Assembly (NCBI GenBank): GCA_028710885.1
Contig: JAQTTG010000001.1
Span: 372,001 to 436,000, forward strand
DNA from: Sulfuricurvum sp.
GTDB lineage: Bacteria; Campylobacterota; Campylobacteria; Campylobacterales; Sulfurimonadaceae
Length of the DNA: 64,000 nucleotides
Direction: 5' to 3'
The notes under the pieces are model-generated. The model had not been told where the DNA came from. It saw only the letters and a program-made list of their open reading frames with translations, and made no database searches. The translations under genes and the position numbers were made by a program. Of the stretch, positions 1-8,736 are shown piece after piece (positions within the stretch are counted from its first letter, which is position 1; the number at the start of each line of letters is the position of its first letter).

Positions 1-888
1 ATTTTCGTTAGAAGCAATAATGATTTTTTCAACGGGAAGACCCATTTTATATGCATAATATCCACCTAATGCATTACCAAAATTTCCACTTGGAACATCC
101 AAATATACTTTCTCACCCAGTGTTATAACATTCTGACGTACCAATTCCAGATAACTATGAATATGATAAATGATTTGAAAAATGATGCGTCCAAAATTGA
201 CTGAATTAGCCGCTGAAAGAGAGATGTTTTTTACCCTTAGTGCATCTTTGAACGTTGGCGAACTGAGTAAACGTTTTAAAGCACTTTGCGCATCATCAAA
301 GTCACCTTTTATTCCGATAACTTTAAGATTCGCAGCATCTTCAGTAACCATTTGGAGACGCTGAACATCAGATGTACCGCCATCAGGATAAAGACATGCA
401 ACACGAACATTAGGACGATTTTTAAAGGTCTCCAATGCTGCAGGTCCCGTATCGCCACTGGTCGCTGCAAGAATCAAATACTCTTCACCACGTTTTTGTG
501 CGATCGAAGAGAGGACAACACCAAATGGCTGCAAGGCCATATCTTTAAATGCGCGAGTAGGTCCATGGTAAAGTTCACTGACATATAAATCATCACGTAC
601 TTTTACAACCGGAACCGGATTTAAGGGATTATCAAATTTATCGTACAACGATAAAGCTTCATCTATTACCGATTCTTCAATATCAATAGCCAAGGTTATG
701 AGCAGATCTTTAGCCAATTCTTTATAAGAAGATCCCAAATGTTTGGTTAAAAAAGCTTCACCCAAACTTGGAAGTTCACTGGGAACATAGAGTCCACCAA
801 ACGATGCTATCGGGCTTAAAATCGCTTCTGAGAAAGAGATTTCCTGTGAATGGATTCCGTCATTTCCGCGTGTTTCTATAAATTTCAT
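1..888 (-). CDS. thrC: Threonine synthase, C-terminus cut by window edge
   Basis: PLP enzyme that turns O-phosphohomoserine into threonine, the last step of threonine synthesis in the cytoplasm. Reading leftwards from the ATG at 888, 296 codons stay open to base 1. The start (MKFIETRGNDG) and the PLP-lysine block HGPTRAFKDMAL match the thrC family, followed by a Gly/Ser-rich AATSGDTG loop. Bacterial enzymes are usually 420-500 residues, so about a third is missing to the left. It is read away from the DEAD-box helicase; the gap between them is only about 140 bases. Family assignment is certain from motifs; the missing end cannot be judged. Confidence 0.95.
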   Translation of the reverse strand, partial: MKFIETRGNDGIHSQEISFSEAILSPIASFGGLYVPSELPSLGEAFLTKHLGSSYKELAKDLLITLAIDIEESVIDEALSLYDKFDNPLNPVPVVKVRDDLYVSELYHGPTRAFKDMALQPFGVVLSSIAQKRGEEYLILAATSGDTGPAALETFKNRPNVRVACLYPDGGTSDVQRLQMVTEDAANLKVIGIKGDFDDAQSALKRLLSSPTFKDALRVKNISLSAANSVNFGRIIFQIIYHIHSYLELVRQNVITLGEKVYLDVPSGNFGNALGGYYAYKMGLPVEKIIIASNEN

Positions 889-1032
889 CGTGTCACTTTG
901 TAAAATTTTTATGATTATAACAAAGCCGCTATCAGGGCTTGCTTAGAGTGATAAAACAAAATAATAATTTCTAAACCTACTCTAAAGCCCAAACTCCCTA
1001 AAATACTGCCAATTTATACGAGGAAGCATTTT

Positions 1033-2268
1033 ATGCCATTTTCATCACTCGGACTCTCCCGCGATATCATACGTGCTCTTGATAAAAGCAGTTTCAGTAT
1101 ACCAACCCCTGTTCAAGAAAAAGTAATCCCTCTCATCCTCGCTCACCATGATATATTGGCACGCGCACAAACCGGAAGCGGCAAAAGTGCAAGCTTCATT
1201 TTACCAATTTTAGAACTTTGGTCAAAAACAAAAGGGGAAGGAAAGGGCAAAATCAAAGCGCTTATTTTAGCCCCTACCCGAGAATTGACACTCCAAATCG
1301 CAGAAGCTTTCGACACCTTTGGTCAATTTTTACCAAAAAAACCGAAGGTAATCAGTATCATTGGTGGTGAAAGCATCGGCGATCAGCTCTATGCAATTCA
1401 ACAAGGGTGTGATATCCTCGTCGCAACATCAGGAAGACTGCTTGACGTATTAACAAAAAAACAGATGAATCTCTCCCATTTGGAATTTTTTGTTTTGGAT
1501 GAAGCGGACAAAATGCTTGATCTTGGATTTGCCGAAGAGTTGGAACTCATCCTAAGAGAGATCCCATCACAGCGACAAAATCTCCTCTTTTCTGCAACGT
1601 ATCCTCCAAAAATGGCTGGAATCGCTTCTAAAATAACTCAATCAGCGGTTGAAATAGCGATTGAATGTGAAAATCCAACAGTTGAAACAATCCATCAACG
1701 CGCCATTGAAGTCAATCGTGAAAATCGAGGTCCACTCTTAAGATATTTATTAAATAATGACAAATGGGAGCAAGTGTTGGTATTTATGGCCAACAAACGT
1801 GCTTCGGATAACATTGCCATGAAATTTAAAAAATATGGTTTTCTAGCTGAATCGTTTCATGGCGACTTAAGTCAAGAAGATCGTAATTACACACTAAATG
1901 AGTTTAAAAAGAAAAAGATCCGTATCCTTTTCGCGACCGATATTGCCGCACGTGGATTAGATATCGATAACATAACCTGTATTGTCAATTTTGATCTCCC
2001 TCGATCTCCAGCCGATTATATTCACAGGATTGGTCGCACCGCAAGAGCCGGTAAATCAGGAATTGCCGTTTCATTTATTGATTATGAAGATATGGATCAT
2101 TTTCGTCTAATTGAAAAACGTTCCAGTATTAAACTGCCACGTGAGCAAATAGAGGGTTTTTTACTGACAGGGACACCACCCATAAAAGAACGAGGTCCGC
2201 AGCCTGTCAAAGGCAAAGGAAAAAGTAAAAAAGATAAGCTAAGGGAACAAAAAAAGAGTGAAGGATAA
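1033..2268 (+). CDS. DEAD-box ATP-dependent RNA helicase
   Basis: RNA helicase of 411 residues, probably acting on rRNA or structured mRNA. Motifs run in order: Q motif with PTPVQ (about 25), Walker A AQTGSGKS (45-52), PTREL (81-85), TSGR, DEAD near 155, SAT near 187, and HRIGRTARAG in the second RecA domain near 340. The C-terminal tail is short, Lys-rich and basic (KGKGKSKKDK), fit for RNA binding. A GAGGAAG ribosome site lies 8-14 bases before the ATG, and a TAAAAT box lies further up. It is one of two DEAD-box genes in the window (the other is at 36.6-37.9 kb). RhlE-like or CsdA-like subtype not decided. Confidence 0.95.
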   Translation: MPFSSLGLSRDIIRALDKSSFSIPTPVQEKVIPLILAHHDILARAQTGSGKSASFILPILELWSKTKGEGKGKIKALILAPTRELTLQIAEAFDTFGQFLPKKPKVISIIGGESIGDQLYAIQQGCDILVATSGRLLDVLTKKQMNLSHLEFFVLDEADKMLDLGFAEELELILREIPSQRQNLLFSATYPPKMAGIASKITQSAVEIAIECENPTVETIHQRAIEVNRENRGPLLRYLLNNDKWEQVLVFMANKRASDNIAMKFKKYGFLAESFHGDLSQEDRNYTLNEFKKKKIRILFATDIAARGLDIDNITCIVNFDLPRSPADYIHRIGRTARAGKSGIAVSFIDYEDMDHFRLIEKRSSIKLPREQIEGFLLTGTPPIKERGPQPVKGKGKSKKDKLREQKKSEG

Positions 2269-2282
2269 AGAGGGGGGAACCC

Positions 2283-3134
2283 CTAAAGCGTAATTTGTGT
2301 CCCTACCCCATCTGATGTAAAAAGCTCTAGCAAAATTGCATGTTCAATCCTACCGTCAATAATGTGAGCTTTTTTTACACCACCATCCACGGCTTCCAGA
2401 CAGGCGTCTACTTTTGGCACCATTCCCCCATGAATCGTCCCATTTGCTTTTAACGATTCAACTTGAACTTCGCTGAGTGTCGAGAGAAGTTCTTTATGAT
2501 TATTCAATACGCCCGGAGTATCGGTCATAAAAATCACTTTACACGCGCCAATAGCACTAGCAATCGCCGATGCGGCCAAATCTGCATTGATGTTATAACC
2601 AGGATGTCCTACGATATTATCGGCTCCGATTGGTGCGATAACAGGGATAAAACCTTCACGTAATAAATTATGGATGACATCTGATTTAACACTTTCAACC
2701 CGTCCGGTAAGACCAAATTTTGCTTCATCTTTAGGTTTTGCCATCAAAAAATGAGCATCTTTTCCGCTGATACCGATTGCCTTGGCACCGTGAGAATTTA
2801 ATAATGATGTAATCTCTTTATTGATCTCGCCGCTTAGAACCATCTCAACAATTCGCATAACTTCAGGAGTACTGACTCTCTCACCATCGATAAACTCAGT
2901 TGGAATTTTCAAATCGGAAAGAAGCTGAGAGATACGGCTTCCTCCACCATGAACAATCACTACTTTTACCCCTACCAAATGAAGCAATACAATATCTTGA
3001 GCAAATTTCGCTTTGAGTTCATCAGAGCTTTGTGCAGAACCGCCATATTTGATAACGACAATTTCATCACGAAACTCTTTGATGAATGGCATCGCATCCA
3101 TCAAAGTTTTAACTGTATCAATCTTACGTTGCAT
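2283..3134 (-). CDS. argB: Acetylglutamate kinase
   Basis: Phosphorylates N-acetylglutamate with ATP, second step of arginine synthesis. Length 283 is typical. The amino-acid-kinase fold shows at VIKYGGSAQ (about 27-35), HGGGSRIS (about 63-70), the substrate loop NINADLAASAIA and the C-terminal IHGGMVPKV nucleotide site. Its start overlaps the end of lpxK by 11 bases, so the two are probably cotranscribed although their pathways differ. argD, a later step of the same pathway, lies elsewhere in the window at 22.6-23.8 kb. Stops 14 bases from the convergent helicase stop; a weak GC hairpin (AGGGG/CCCCT) sits in that gap. Confidence 0.97.
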   Translation of the reverse strand: MQRKIDTVKTLMDAMPFIKEFRDEIVVIKYGGSAQSSDELKAKFAQDIVLLHLVGVKVVIVHGGGSRISQLLSDLKIPTEFIDGERVSTPEVMRIVEMVLSGEINKEITSLLNSHGAKAIGISGKDAHFLMAKPKDEAKFGLTGRVESVKSDVIHNLLREGFIPVIAPIGADNIVGHPGYNINADLAASAIASAIGACKVIFMTDTPGVLNNHKELLSTLSEVQVESLKANGTIHGGMVPKVDACLEAVDGGVKKAHIIDGRIEHAILLELFTSDGVGTQITL

Positions 3135-4032
3135 TTACATATTCCTTGACCGTGGTAATCAATGTCTCATTCAGTTCTATCGAAAGTTCCATACATGAGA
3201 TGTTGATATTAAAAGATGACATTTTAACAAAGTCTTTCTGAGTTACCAACAAACTTGTTGCACCGGTACGTTCTATAATTGCTTCAAGCTCACCTTGAGT
3301 AAAAAAATGGTGATCTTCAAAATAGATTTTTTCACTCACTTCAGGCAAATAAGGATCAAGCCTTTCAGGTCGTGCAATGGCTGTCACTAAAACCATTTTT
3401 TCACTCGGATTTCGTATGATGACTGATCGAAAAAATGATTTTCCCTCATACAACATCTCCACACATTTATTACCCCATAAACGCTCTCGATAAGGACCTG
3501 AGGGGAGACAATAATGATTTGGAGTAGCCACATCAATCACCAGATCGAGCTTTTCAATAGCATGTTTTCCATATCCATCATCGAGAAATACGACTTCACA
3601 TCCCATCGATACAGCTTCTGCAATTCCCCGTTCTCGAATCTCACTTACAATTACTGTAGCATTTGTGAGATTTTGTGCATACAGCATCGCTTCATCTCCA
3701 CTGTGCACTACATCACATAGTATGGTAGATTTATCTTTTACAACGACCATACCGTGACTTTTACGTCCATACCCACGTAAAACAATTGCAGGTTTATCAA
3801 AATGTTTTGCCAATTCAATTACAACCGGTGTTTTCCCGCTTCCGCCTACCGTCAAATTACCGATGCTAATAACTGGGATACCCATATTTTTAGGTTTACT
3901 TCGATGATATCGTATGAGTGCAATCAAACAATAAAGCCAGCTCAGCGGTAACAGGAGAAAAGAGAGAATTTTTTGGCTCAGCGAGGGGTGATAAAGATAC
4001 TGTTCACCCCATTGAACCCAAAAACGTTTCAA
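3124..4032 (-). CDS. lpxK: Tetraacyldisaccharide 4'-kinase
   Basis: Phosphorylates the 4' position of the lipid A disaccharide at the inner face of the inner membrane. The 302-residue product has an N-terminal hydrophobic stretch (about 20-42, LSFLLLPLSWLYCLIALI) and the shifted Walker A typical of LpxK, ISIGNLTVGGSGKTP (about 56-70). FLDDGYG is the conserved catalytic-site region (near 150). Start overlaps the upstream DegT-like gene by four bases (ATGA) and its end overlaps argB, so it sits in the middle of a tight minus-strand operon. nadE-lpxK-thrC proximity is known from Campylobacter. Confidence 0.95.
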   Translation of the reverse strand: MKRFWVQWGEQYLYHPSLSQKILSFLLLPLSWLYCLIALIRYHRSKPKNMGIPVISIGNLTVGGSGKTPVVIELAKHFDKPAIVLRGYGRKSHGMVVVKDKSTILCDVVHSGDEAMLYAQNLTNATVIVSEIRERGIAEAVSMGCEVVFLDDGYGKHAIEKLDLVIDVATPNHYCLPSGPYRERLWGNKCVEMLYEGKSFFRSVIIRNPSEKMVLVTAIARPERLDPYLPEVSEKIYFEDHHFFTQGELEAIIERTGATSLLVTQKDFVKMSSFNINISCMELSIELNETLITTVKEYVNAT

Positions 4033-5147
4033 ACGCGTGTTGAAGCTACATCCAAAATTGCATCACAAATCTCTTCAACTTCATCATCGCTTAAAGCAGC
4101 GTAATTTGGGATGGAAAGAACTTGCTGATAGTTACGTAACGCAATTGGAAAATCATTAACGCGCAATGCATATTTAGATTTATAATAGCTGAGTAAATGG
4201 AGTGGAATATAGTGTAAACCACATTCGATACCACGGAATGCCAATTCTCTTGCAAAAGAATCTCTATTTTTATCCACTTTAATAATATACAATGAATACG
4301 AATGCTCATCATTTGCTATAGGTAATTTGATATGCGGTGCATCCGCCAAACGCTCGTTAAAAATTTCGGCAATAGCACGCTGACGTTCGATATTTTCATC
4401 TTGTTTTTCCAGCTGTACCAAAATGGTCGCTGCATCAAGCGGACTCATCATGTATTGACTTCCAATATCTGTGACATCATAAATATATCCCAAAGATTCT
4501 TCATCAACTACCATAGCATGATTACGAAGCAGTTTTGCTCTCTCCATAATCTCTTCGTCATCGCAAACAAGCATTCCGCCATTGCACACATTACGTCGTA
4601 GATGCGGACTAAAATTAAAACAAGTAATATCAGCTCCAGTTGAACCGATTTTTTTGCCTTGATAGATTGCACCTAATGCATCCGATGCATCTTCAATAAT
4701 TTTAACATCATACAATCGAGCTATGCTGTAAAGACGATCTAACTCAACACTTTGCCCAGCAACATGAGAAACAATCACTGCTTTTAGCTTTTTAGACTTA
4801 TTTTCAGCCAAGTATGCTTCAAGTTTACCTAAATCAATTGTAAAAGTATCCGGATTAATATCGATAAATATAGGTTCAGCATCAAAATGACGCACCACTT
4901 CCGGAACTGATGGATAAGCATTAATGGAACATAATACTTTATCGCCACGTTTTAAATCAATCGCCAACATCGCTAAATGCAATGCAGCTGTACCATGTGA
5001 AGTTGCGAGAGCGTATGAAGCACCGACATACGATTCAAATGCTGATTCTAAATCTGCAATAATATTTGGTGCTTCTCCATCAAATACTTCATCAATTTTT
5101 TCTCGTTCATCACCACCGACTTCGACACGATAAAATGGGATACTCAT
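4029..5147 (-). CDS. DegT/DnrJ/EryC1-fold protein lacking the PLP lysine
   Basis: A 372-residue aspartate-aminotransferase-fold protein of the DegT/DnrJ/EryC1/StrS sugar aminotransferase family. The phosphate-binding SHGTAALHLA (50-59) and the cofactor aspartate in EDASDALGA (D153) are kept. The usual block F-x-F-H-P-x-K-x-x-x-x-x-E-G-G is here FNFSPHLRRNVCNGG (177-191): the Schiff-base lysine column is Leu183, with His182 next to it and no Lys in the block. I re-read the codons on the minus strand and they support this. Known lysine-less relatives (ColD dehydratase) use His at that column. So this may be a dehydratase-like, non-transaminating or regulatory member. Ends by a four-base overlap into lpxK, hinting at a cell-surface sugar role. 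Function unproven. Confidence 0.85.
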   Translation of the reverse strand: MSIPFYRVEVGGDEREKIDEVFDGEAPNIIADLESAFESYVGASYALATSHGTAALHLAMLAIDLKRGDKVLCSINAYPSVPEVVRHFDAEPIFIDINPDTFTIDLGKLEAYLAENKSKKLKAVIVSHVAGQSVELDRLYSIARLYDVKIIEDASDALGAIYQGKKIGSTGADITCFNFSPHLRRNVCNGGMLVCDDEEIMERAKLLRNHAMVVDEESLGYIYDVTDIGSQYMMSPLDAATILVQLEKQDENIERQRAIAEIFNERLADAPHIKLPIANDEHSYSLYIIKVDKNRDSFARELAFRGIECGLHYIPLHLLSYYKSKYALRVNDFPIALRNYQQVLSIPNYAALSDDEVEEICDAILDVASTRV

Positions 5148-5162
5148 CTGTTTTTCCTTCTT

Positions 5163-5969
5163 TTATAAAGTAATATCTCTAGGATAATTAAAATCATGGT
5201 TGACCGTTCTAGAGGTCAATTTAGCTATTACAGGCATACGACGTTTAAACTGATTTCGGTATATCTTTTCGATAATCATATCGACCAATAGAGGATTTTC
5301 TCCATCTGCGATCATCTCTTCACGAGTATGGCGATCTTCAACGTAACGTTTTAATACATGATCAAGCTCACTATAGGGAAACCCTATTTCCTGCTCATCA
5401 CTCTGCCCTGCCCATAAATCAGCAGAAGGTGCTTTAGTGATAATCGATTCAGGAACCCCTAAATATCGTGCCAGTTCAAACACTTCAGTTTTATACAAAT
5501 CACCGATAGGATTGATTGCGCTGGCCAAATCACCAAACAATGTCCCATAACCAAGCATCAATTCACTTTTATTACTTGTCCCTAATACCAATGCACCTTC
5601 TCGGGCAGAAAGGTCGAATAAAGTTACCATTCGTAATCTAGCAGAGAGGTTTCCTACTCGCAGCGGTGACATCTCCGCAGTCTCATAAGCACGAAGTAAC
5701 GGTTCGATACTATGAGTTTCAAATCTAAGACCGAATACACGGCACAGTTCATCAGCATCATCAAGAGAATTTTGTGATGAATAGTGTGATGGCATCTTTA
5801 CACACAATACATCATTTCCGAATGCACGATGGGCCAATACGGCAACTACAGCGGAGTCTAGCCCTCCACTTAGTCCTAAAACAACCTTTTTAAGACCTGT
5901 TTTAAGAACTTCATCGCTTAAAAAACCGGTCAAATATTGGCTGATAAGATCGTATTTTCTCACCTGCAA
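5163..5969 (-). CDS. nadE: NH3-dependent NAD+ synthetase
   Basis: Amidates nicotinate adenine dinucleotide to NAD+ with ATP and ammonia. At 268 residues it is the short form without a glutaminase domain. The PP-loop signature GLSGGLDSAV lies at about 33-42, and the NaAD/ATP site GTSNKSELMLGYGTLFGD at about 150-167. Sits 15 bases upstream of the DegT-like gene and is probably the first gene of the nadE - degT-like - lpxK - argB run. The 5' side (5970-6023) is short and AT-rich. Confidence 0.96.
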   Translation of the reverse strand: MQVRKYDLISQYLTGFLSDEVLKTGLKKVVLGLSGGLDSAVVAVLAHRAFGNDVLCVKMPSHYSSQNSLDDADELCRVFGLRFETHSIEPLLRAYETAEMSPLRVGNLSARLRMVTLFDLSAREGALVLGTSNKSELMLGYGTLFGDLASAINPIGDLYKTEVFELARYLGVPESIITKAPSADLWAGQSDEQEIGFPYSELDHVLKRYVEDRHTREEMIADGENPLLVDMIIEKIYRNQFKRRMPVIAKLTSRTVNHDFNYPRDITL

Positions 5970-6023
5970 ACCTTATCTTAGTATTAACAATTTGCATTAT
6001 AACTAATTTTTGTAACGAAGTAA

Positions 6024-6836
6024 TCAACACTTTGTAAACGAAATTTTTTCCAACTCATCTGTATCAAATCCAGCTAGACGTCTCGCATCACAATTTATTG
6101 CAACTTTTCGAGGAAAACTCATCGGATAGTGTTTTTCGATAATCTCAAAATAGATTGATCTCTCTAAACCTGATCGTTTGCATCCCTCTTCAAACCATCG
6201 ATCCCCTTTACGTACATGATCAATCTCTTCCTCCAAAATCACATAAAGCGCAGAAATGATTTTTTGGATCATAGCGTCATGACGAAAAGAATCGAGTTTT
6301 CGTAAAATTTGAGGAGTTGCATCCAATCCGTTGGCTTCAAGATAACGCGGTACAACTGCCATCCTCTCTACCAGGTTTAATGTCCTCATAGAAGCTTCAA
6401 AAAGTGCATCATGTACAGGAAATGATCCATAAAAGCTCCCCAATTCTTTTAATAACCCCTCGATCATCTCGAAATGGCGCACTTCATCATCGGCAACAAC
6501 GAGCCAATCATTTTCAAATTCCTCGCCACAATCACGGAAACGGTACACCGCATCAAGCGCCAAATCGATGGCACTGTATTCGATATGGGCAATCGCATGG
6601 AGGAGTAAAATTTGTCCGTGAGGAGTATTAAGCTTTGTACGACGAGGAACCTCTTTGGGATCGATGATCGTACAATGATCGCGATACGACGGATAATCAA
6701 AAACGATCAAAGAGGTCGTGGCATCACGCGTAATTTCACCGCGACGATAGAGATCAAAAAATGTTCTAAAAAGGGCAATCTTCTCAGTGGGAGCAGATGT
6801 GGTTAAAAGGGTTTCAAGAGTGCTATAGAGTTCCAT
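6024..6836 (-). CDS. DUF455 ferritin-like protein
   Basis: A 270-residue all-helical protein of the DUF455 ferritin-like family. Pairs of Glu and His suited to a di-iron site are visible: AIAHIEYSAIDLALD, VADDEVRHFEMIEGLL and LEEEIDHVRKGDRWF, i.e. repeated E-x-x-H helices. Biochemical role is not established; some relatives are linked to tRNA or hydroxylation chemistry, which I cannot confirm. The start is set at MELYSTLE because a perfect minus-strand TATAAT (6849-6844) ends seven bases before this ATG, so transcription would begin at the codon itself. Longer in-frame starts at 6845 and 6881 lie on or beyond this promoter. Confidence 0.8.
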   Translation of the reverse strand: MELYSTLETLLTTSAPTEKIALFRTFFDLYRRGEITRDATTSLIVFDYPSYRDHCTIIDPKEVPRRTKLNTPHGQILLLHAIAHIEYSAIDLALDAVYRFRDCGEEFENDWLVVADDEVRHFEMIEGLLKELGSFYGSFPVHDALFEASMRTLNLVERMAVVPRYLEANGLDATPQILRKLDSFRHDAMIQKIISALYVILEEEIDHVRKGDRWFEEGCKRSGLERSIYFEIIEKHYPMSFPRKVAINCDARRLAGFDTDELEKISFTKC

Positions 6837-6843
6837 AAAAGCC

Positions 6844-6858
6844 ATTATATCGTATACT
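6844..6858. promoter_or_regulatory. Overlapping divergent -10 boxes, leaderless starts
   Basis: Minus strand TATAAT (complement of 6844-6849) ends seven bases before the ATG at 6836. Plus strand TATACT (6853-6858) ends six bases before the ATG at 6865. Neither start has a Shine-Dalgarno sequence at the right distance. Both genes therefore look leaderless, with the two promoters back to back inside about 15 bases. Confidence 0.5.
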
Positions 6859-6864
6859 CTCCTT

Positions 6865-7128
6865 ATGAAATCATCCCTCAAAGCCTATAGCCTCTACATT
6901 CTCAAATGCAGTGACAATACCTACTATACGGGGATTGCCGTCGATGTAGAAAAACGGCTAAATGAGCACAATACCTCCGACAAAGGAGCCAAATACACCC
7001 GTTCTCGCCGTCCACTCACCTTGATGTATACGGAAATGTGTGTTGACAAAAGTACCGCATTGAAACGGGAACTCGCTATCAAAAAGATGAAGCGATCTGA
7101 CAAGGAGGCACTATGGAGTTGTGGATAA
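6865..7128 (+). CDS. GIY-YIG nuclease superfamily protein (UPF0213 type)
   Basis: Small single-domain GIY-YIG protein of 87 residues. The motif is YILKCSDNTYYTGIA (10-24), followed by the catalytic-type Arg in DVEKRLNEHN and a conserved KGAKYTRSRRP segment with a Glu in KRELAIKKMKR. Relatives such as YhbQ are DNA-nicking or repair-associated; the cell role is unclear. Its end overlaps the next gene by 16 bases. Probable leaderless start with TATACT ending six bases upstream. Divergent from the ferritin-like gene. Confidence 0.88.
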   Translation: MKSSLKAYSLYILKCSDNTYYTGIAVDVEKRLNEHNTSDKGAKYTRSRRPLTLMYTEMCVDKSTALKRELAIKKMKRSDKEALWSCG

Positions 7129-7868
7129 AAATCGCGGTTATTTTACTAATCGCATTTTTCGTCTATCGAGAGATTATCAAATCAGCGCAAAAGCCTTCAA
7201 TTCAAACCTCCAAAGCCAGCTTTATGAGTCTTGTAGGTGTCAGTGGAGCGGTAGGAGTATTTACCTATATCGGAATGACAATCACATGGGTAGAAACACG
7301 CGATTTGCGTCCGTATATTCCAATAGATTCACCGCAAATTGTCAGTATCTTTGATCGTGGTGTCATCGAACTAAACGGCATGGTTATTAAGACTAATCTC
7401 GCTCGAAAAGGAGAGCTCGCTCCCCTCGCAGAAACGCTGACACGTGAATGCAACCACAATGACGGATGCGAAGCCCAAAAGCTTTTTGACTACGTCACCG
7501 CGATCCCTTACCACACTGACTACACAAGCCGAAATGCCCTAACTGTAATCAAAAGCAACTGGGGAGACTGTGATGATAAATCAAACCTCTTTGCTTCCTT
7601 GCTCAATGAGAGGGGAATTGATTACCGTTTCGTCTATGTCCCTCATCATGTCTTCGTCGCTGTTCATCTAAACGATACCCGAAACATACCGTTTCTCAAT
7701 GCCAAATTGACGATGGAAGGGAAAGATTTTTATTATGCCGAAACGACGGCAAGCGGGTCAAAGATCGGAGAGTTTAACGGGCAGTTTCCGTACAGTTTTG
7801 AGGGAATATACGATATGAACAAAAATAAATCCGAAGAGCTATCCAACGTCAAATTTTCGATTGGATAG
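7113..7868 (+). CDS. Membrane-anchored transglutaminase-like cysteine peptidase homologue
   Basis: 251 residues: two N-terminal hydrophobic segments (about 4-18 and 37-56) and then a soluble domain with the transglutaminase core. The triad candidates are Cys in NWGDCDDKSNLFASLL (about 148-163), His in VPHHVFVAVHL (about 173-183) and the Asn/Asp that follows. A second pair of Cys (ECNHNDGCEA) may form a disulfide, which suggests a periplasmic domain. An AAGGAGG site nine bases before the ATG overlaps the end of the GIY-YIG gene, so the two are translated together. The substrate is unknown; related proteins act in LapG-type proteolysis or cell-wall work. Confidence 0.75.
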   Translation: MELWIKIAVILLIAFFVYREIIKSAQKPSIQTSKASFMSLVGVSGAVGVFTYIGMTITWVETRDLRPYIPIDSPQIVSIFDRGVIELNGMVIKTNLARKGELAPLAETLTRECNHNDGCEAQKLFDYVTAIPYHTDYTSRNALTVIKSNWGDCDDKSNLFASLLNERGIDYRFVYVPHHVFVAVHLNDTRNIPFLNAKLTMEGKDFYYAETTASGSKIGEFNGQFPYSFEGIYDMNKNKSEELSNVKFSIG

Positions 7869-7872
7869 ATTA

Positions 7873-8628
7873 TTAGTGGAAAAGAGGTTTATCATACAAG
7901 CTAGACTGAATAATCCTATCTTGTAAAAATGACAAATCATTGTTGCATAAAAATCTAACTGATTCTAAAAAATATTTTGGTACTAATGGAGAGACATGTA
8001 TTTTTTCGATTAACATATCTAAATCAACTGGAATAAAACATCCTTTTCCAAAATCTACTTCATCTAATTTAATACCGGCTCTAAATTCTTTTTCATACTC
8101 AAAAGCTTTTCGTTTTAAAAATCCACGATAATATTGGTGCCCTTTTTCAATGGATGCAGTATGAAAATCTTCATATCGCACTTTATTAAATACAATTTTT
8201 TGATGATAAGTCAACGATCTTTCTAACTTATCAGTTGTTGTTTCAATAGCAATTCCTTGTCCTTGATTTGTATAAATCTTCCATAAAGCCTCGTTTTCAT
8301 AGTTATTAATATGCCAACAGCTAAAAGCAAACATTTTTTTTACTTCTTCTCCCAAATTTTTTCCATTTACTACTGATGCCAATAGTTCTTCTATATCTTT
8401 ATTTTTTTCTGAATCTATAAAATTTGGATCTGATTTCAATATTTTCTTTGCAAGTTCTATTTGCTGAAAAAGTGGAAAAATAATTTTATTGTATTCAGCT
8501 TCTTCATACGATACAGGAAGATGACCTTCCAAAGGATCAGGAAATTGATTTTGTGCAGCAAAAAAAATTGCTTTTTCCGAAAGTAATGAAATAAACTTTG
8601 CTAAATCCATATAACGCCAAATTTTCAT
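7873..8628 (-). CDS. DUF2971 family protein
   Basis: 251 residues counted from MKIWRYMDLAKF. DUF2971 hallmarks are visible: the N-terminal Y-x-D-LAKF-ISLL block, FPDPLEG, FSCWHINNYENEALWKIYTNQGQGIAIETT in the middle, and VRYEDFH followed by KRKAFEYEKEFRAGI. Function of the family is unknown; members are often accessory or defence-associated genes. The upstream in-frame ATG at 8703 is rejected because a minus-strand TATAAT (8677-8672) lies between them. Lower GC than its neighbours and lying between two unrelated operons, so it may have been acquired separately. Confidence 0.8.
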   Translation of the reverse strand: MKIWRYMDLAKFISLLSEKAIFFAAQNQFPDPLEGHLPVSYEEAEYNKIIFPLFQQIELAKKILKSDPNFIDSEKNKDIEELLASVVNGKNLGEEVKKMFAFSCWHINNYENEALWKIYTNQGQGIAIETTTDKLERSLTYHQKIVFNKVRYEDFHTASIEKGHQYYRGFLKRKAFEYEKEFRAGIKLDEVDFGKGCFIPVDLDMLIEKIHVSPLVPKYFLESVRFLCNNDLSFLQDRIIQSSLYDKPLFH

Positions 8629-8736
8629 TTCAAAAGCTCTCTTCTTAATAATATGTGACTCTGTATAGAAGATTATAGCAAAGGATAATGCCCCCTCTCC
8701 CATTTATGCTACAATCCAAATAAAAAAGAGCCTATT

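Noticed and set aside
2269-2284. GC-rich hairpin between the helicase and argB stops as terminator
   Set aside because: Stem is short (AGGGG/CCCCT) and no T-run follows on either strand, so not called.
8629-8703. N-terminal extension of the DUF2971 protein
   Set aside because: A TATAAT at 8677-8672 lies inside it, and the family normally begins at the MKIWRY-like segment.
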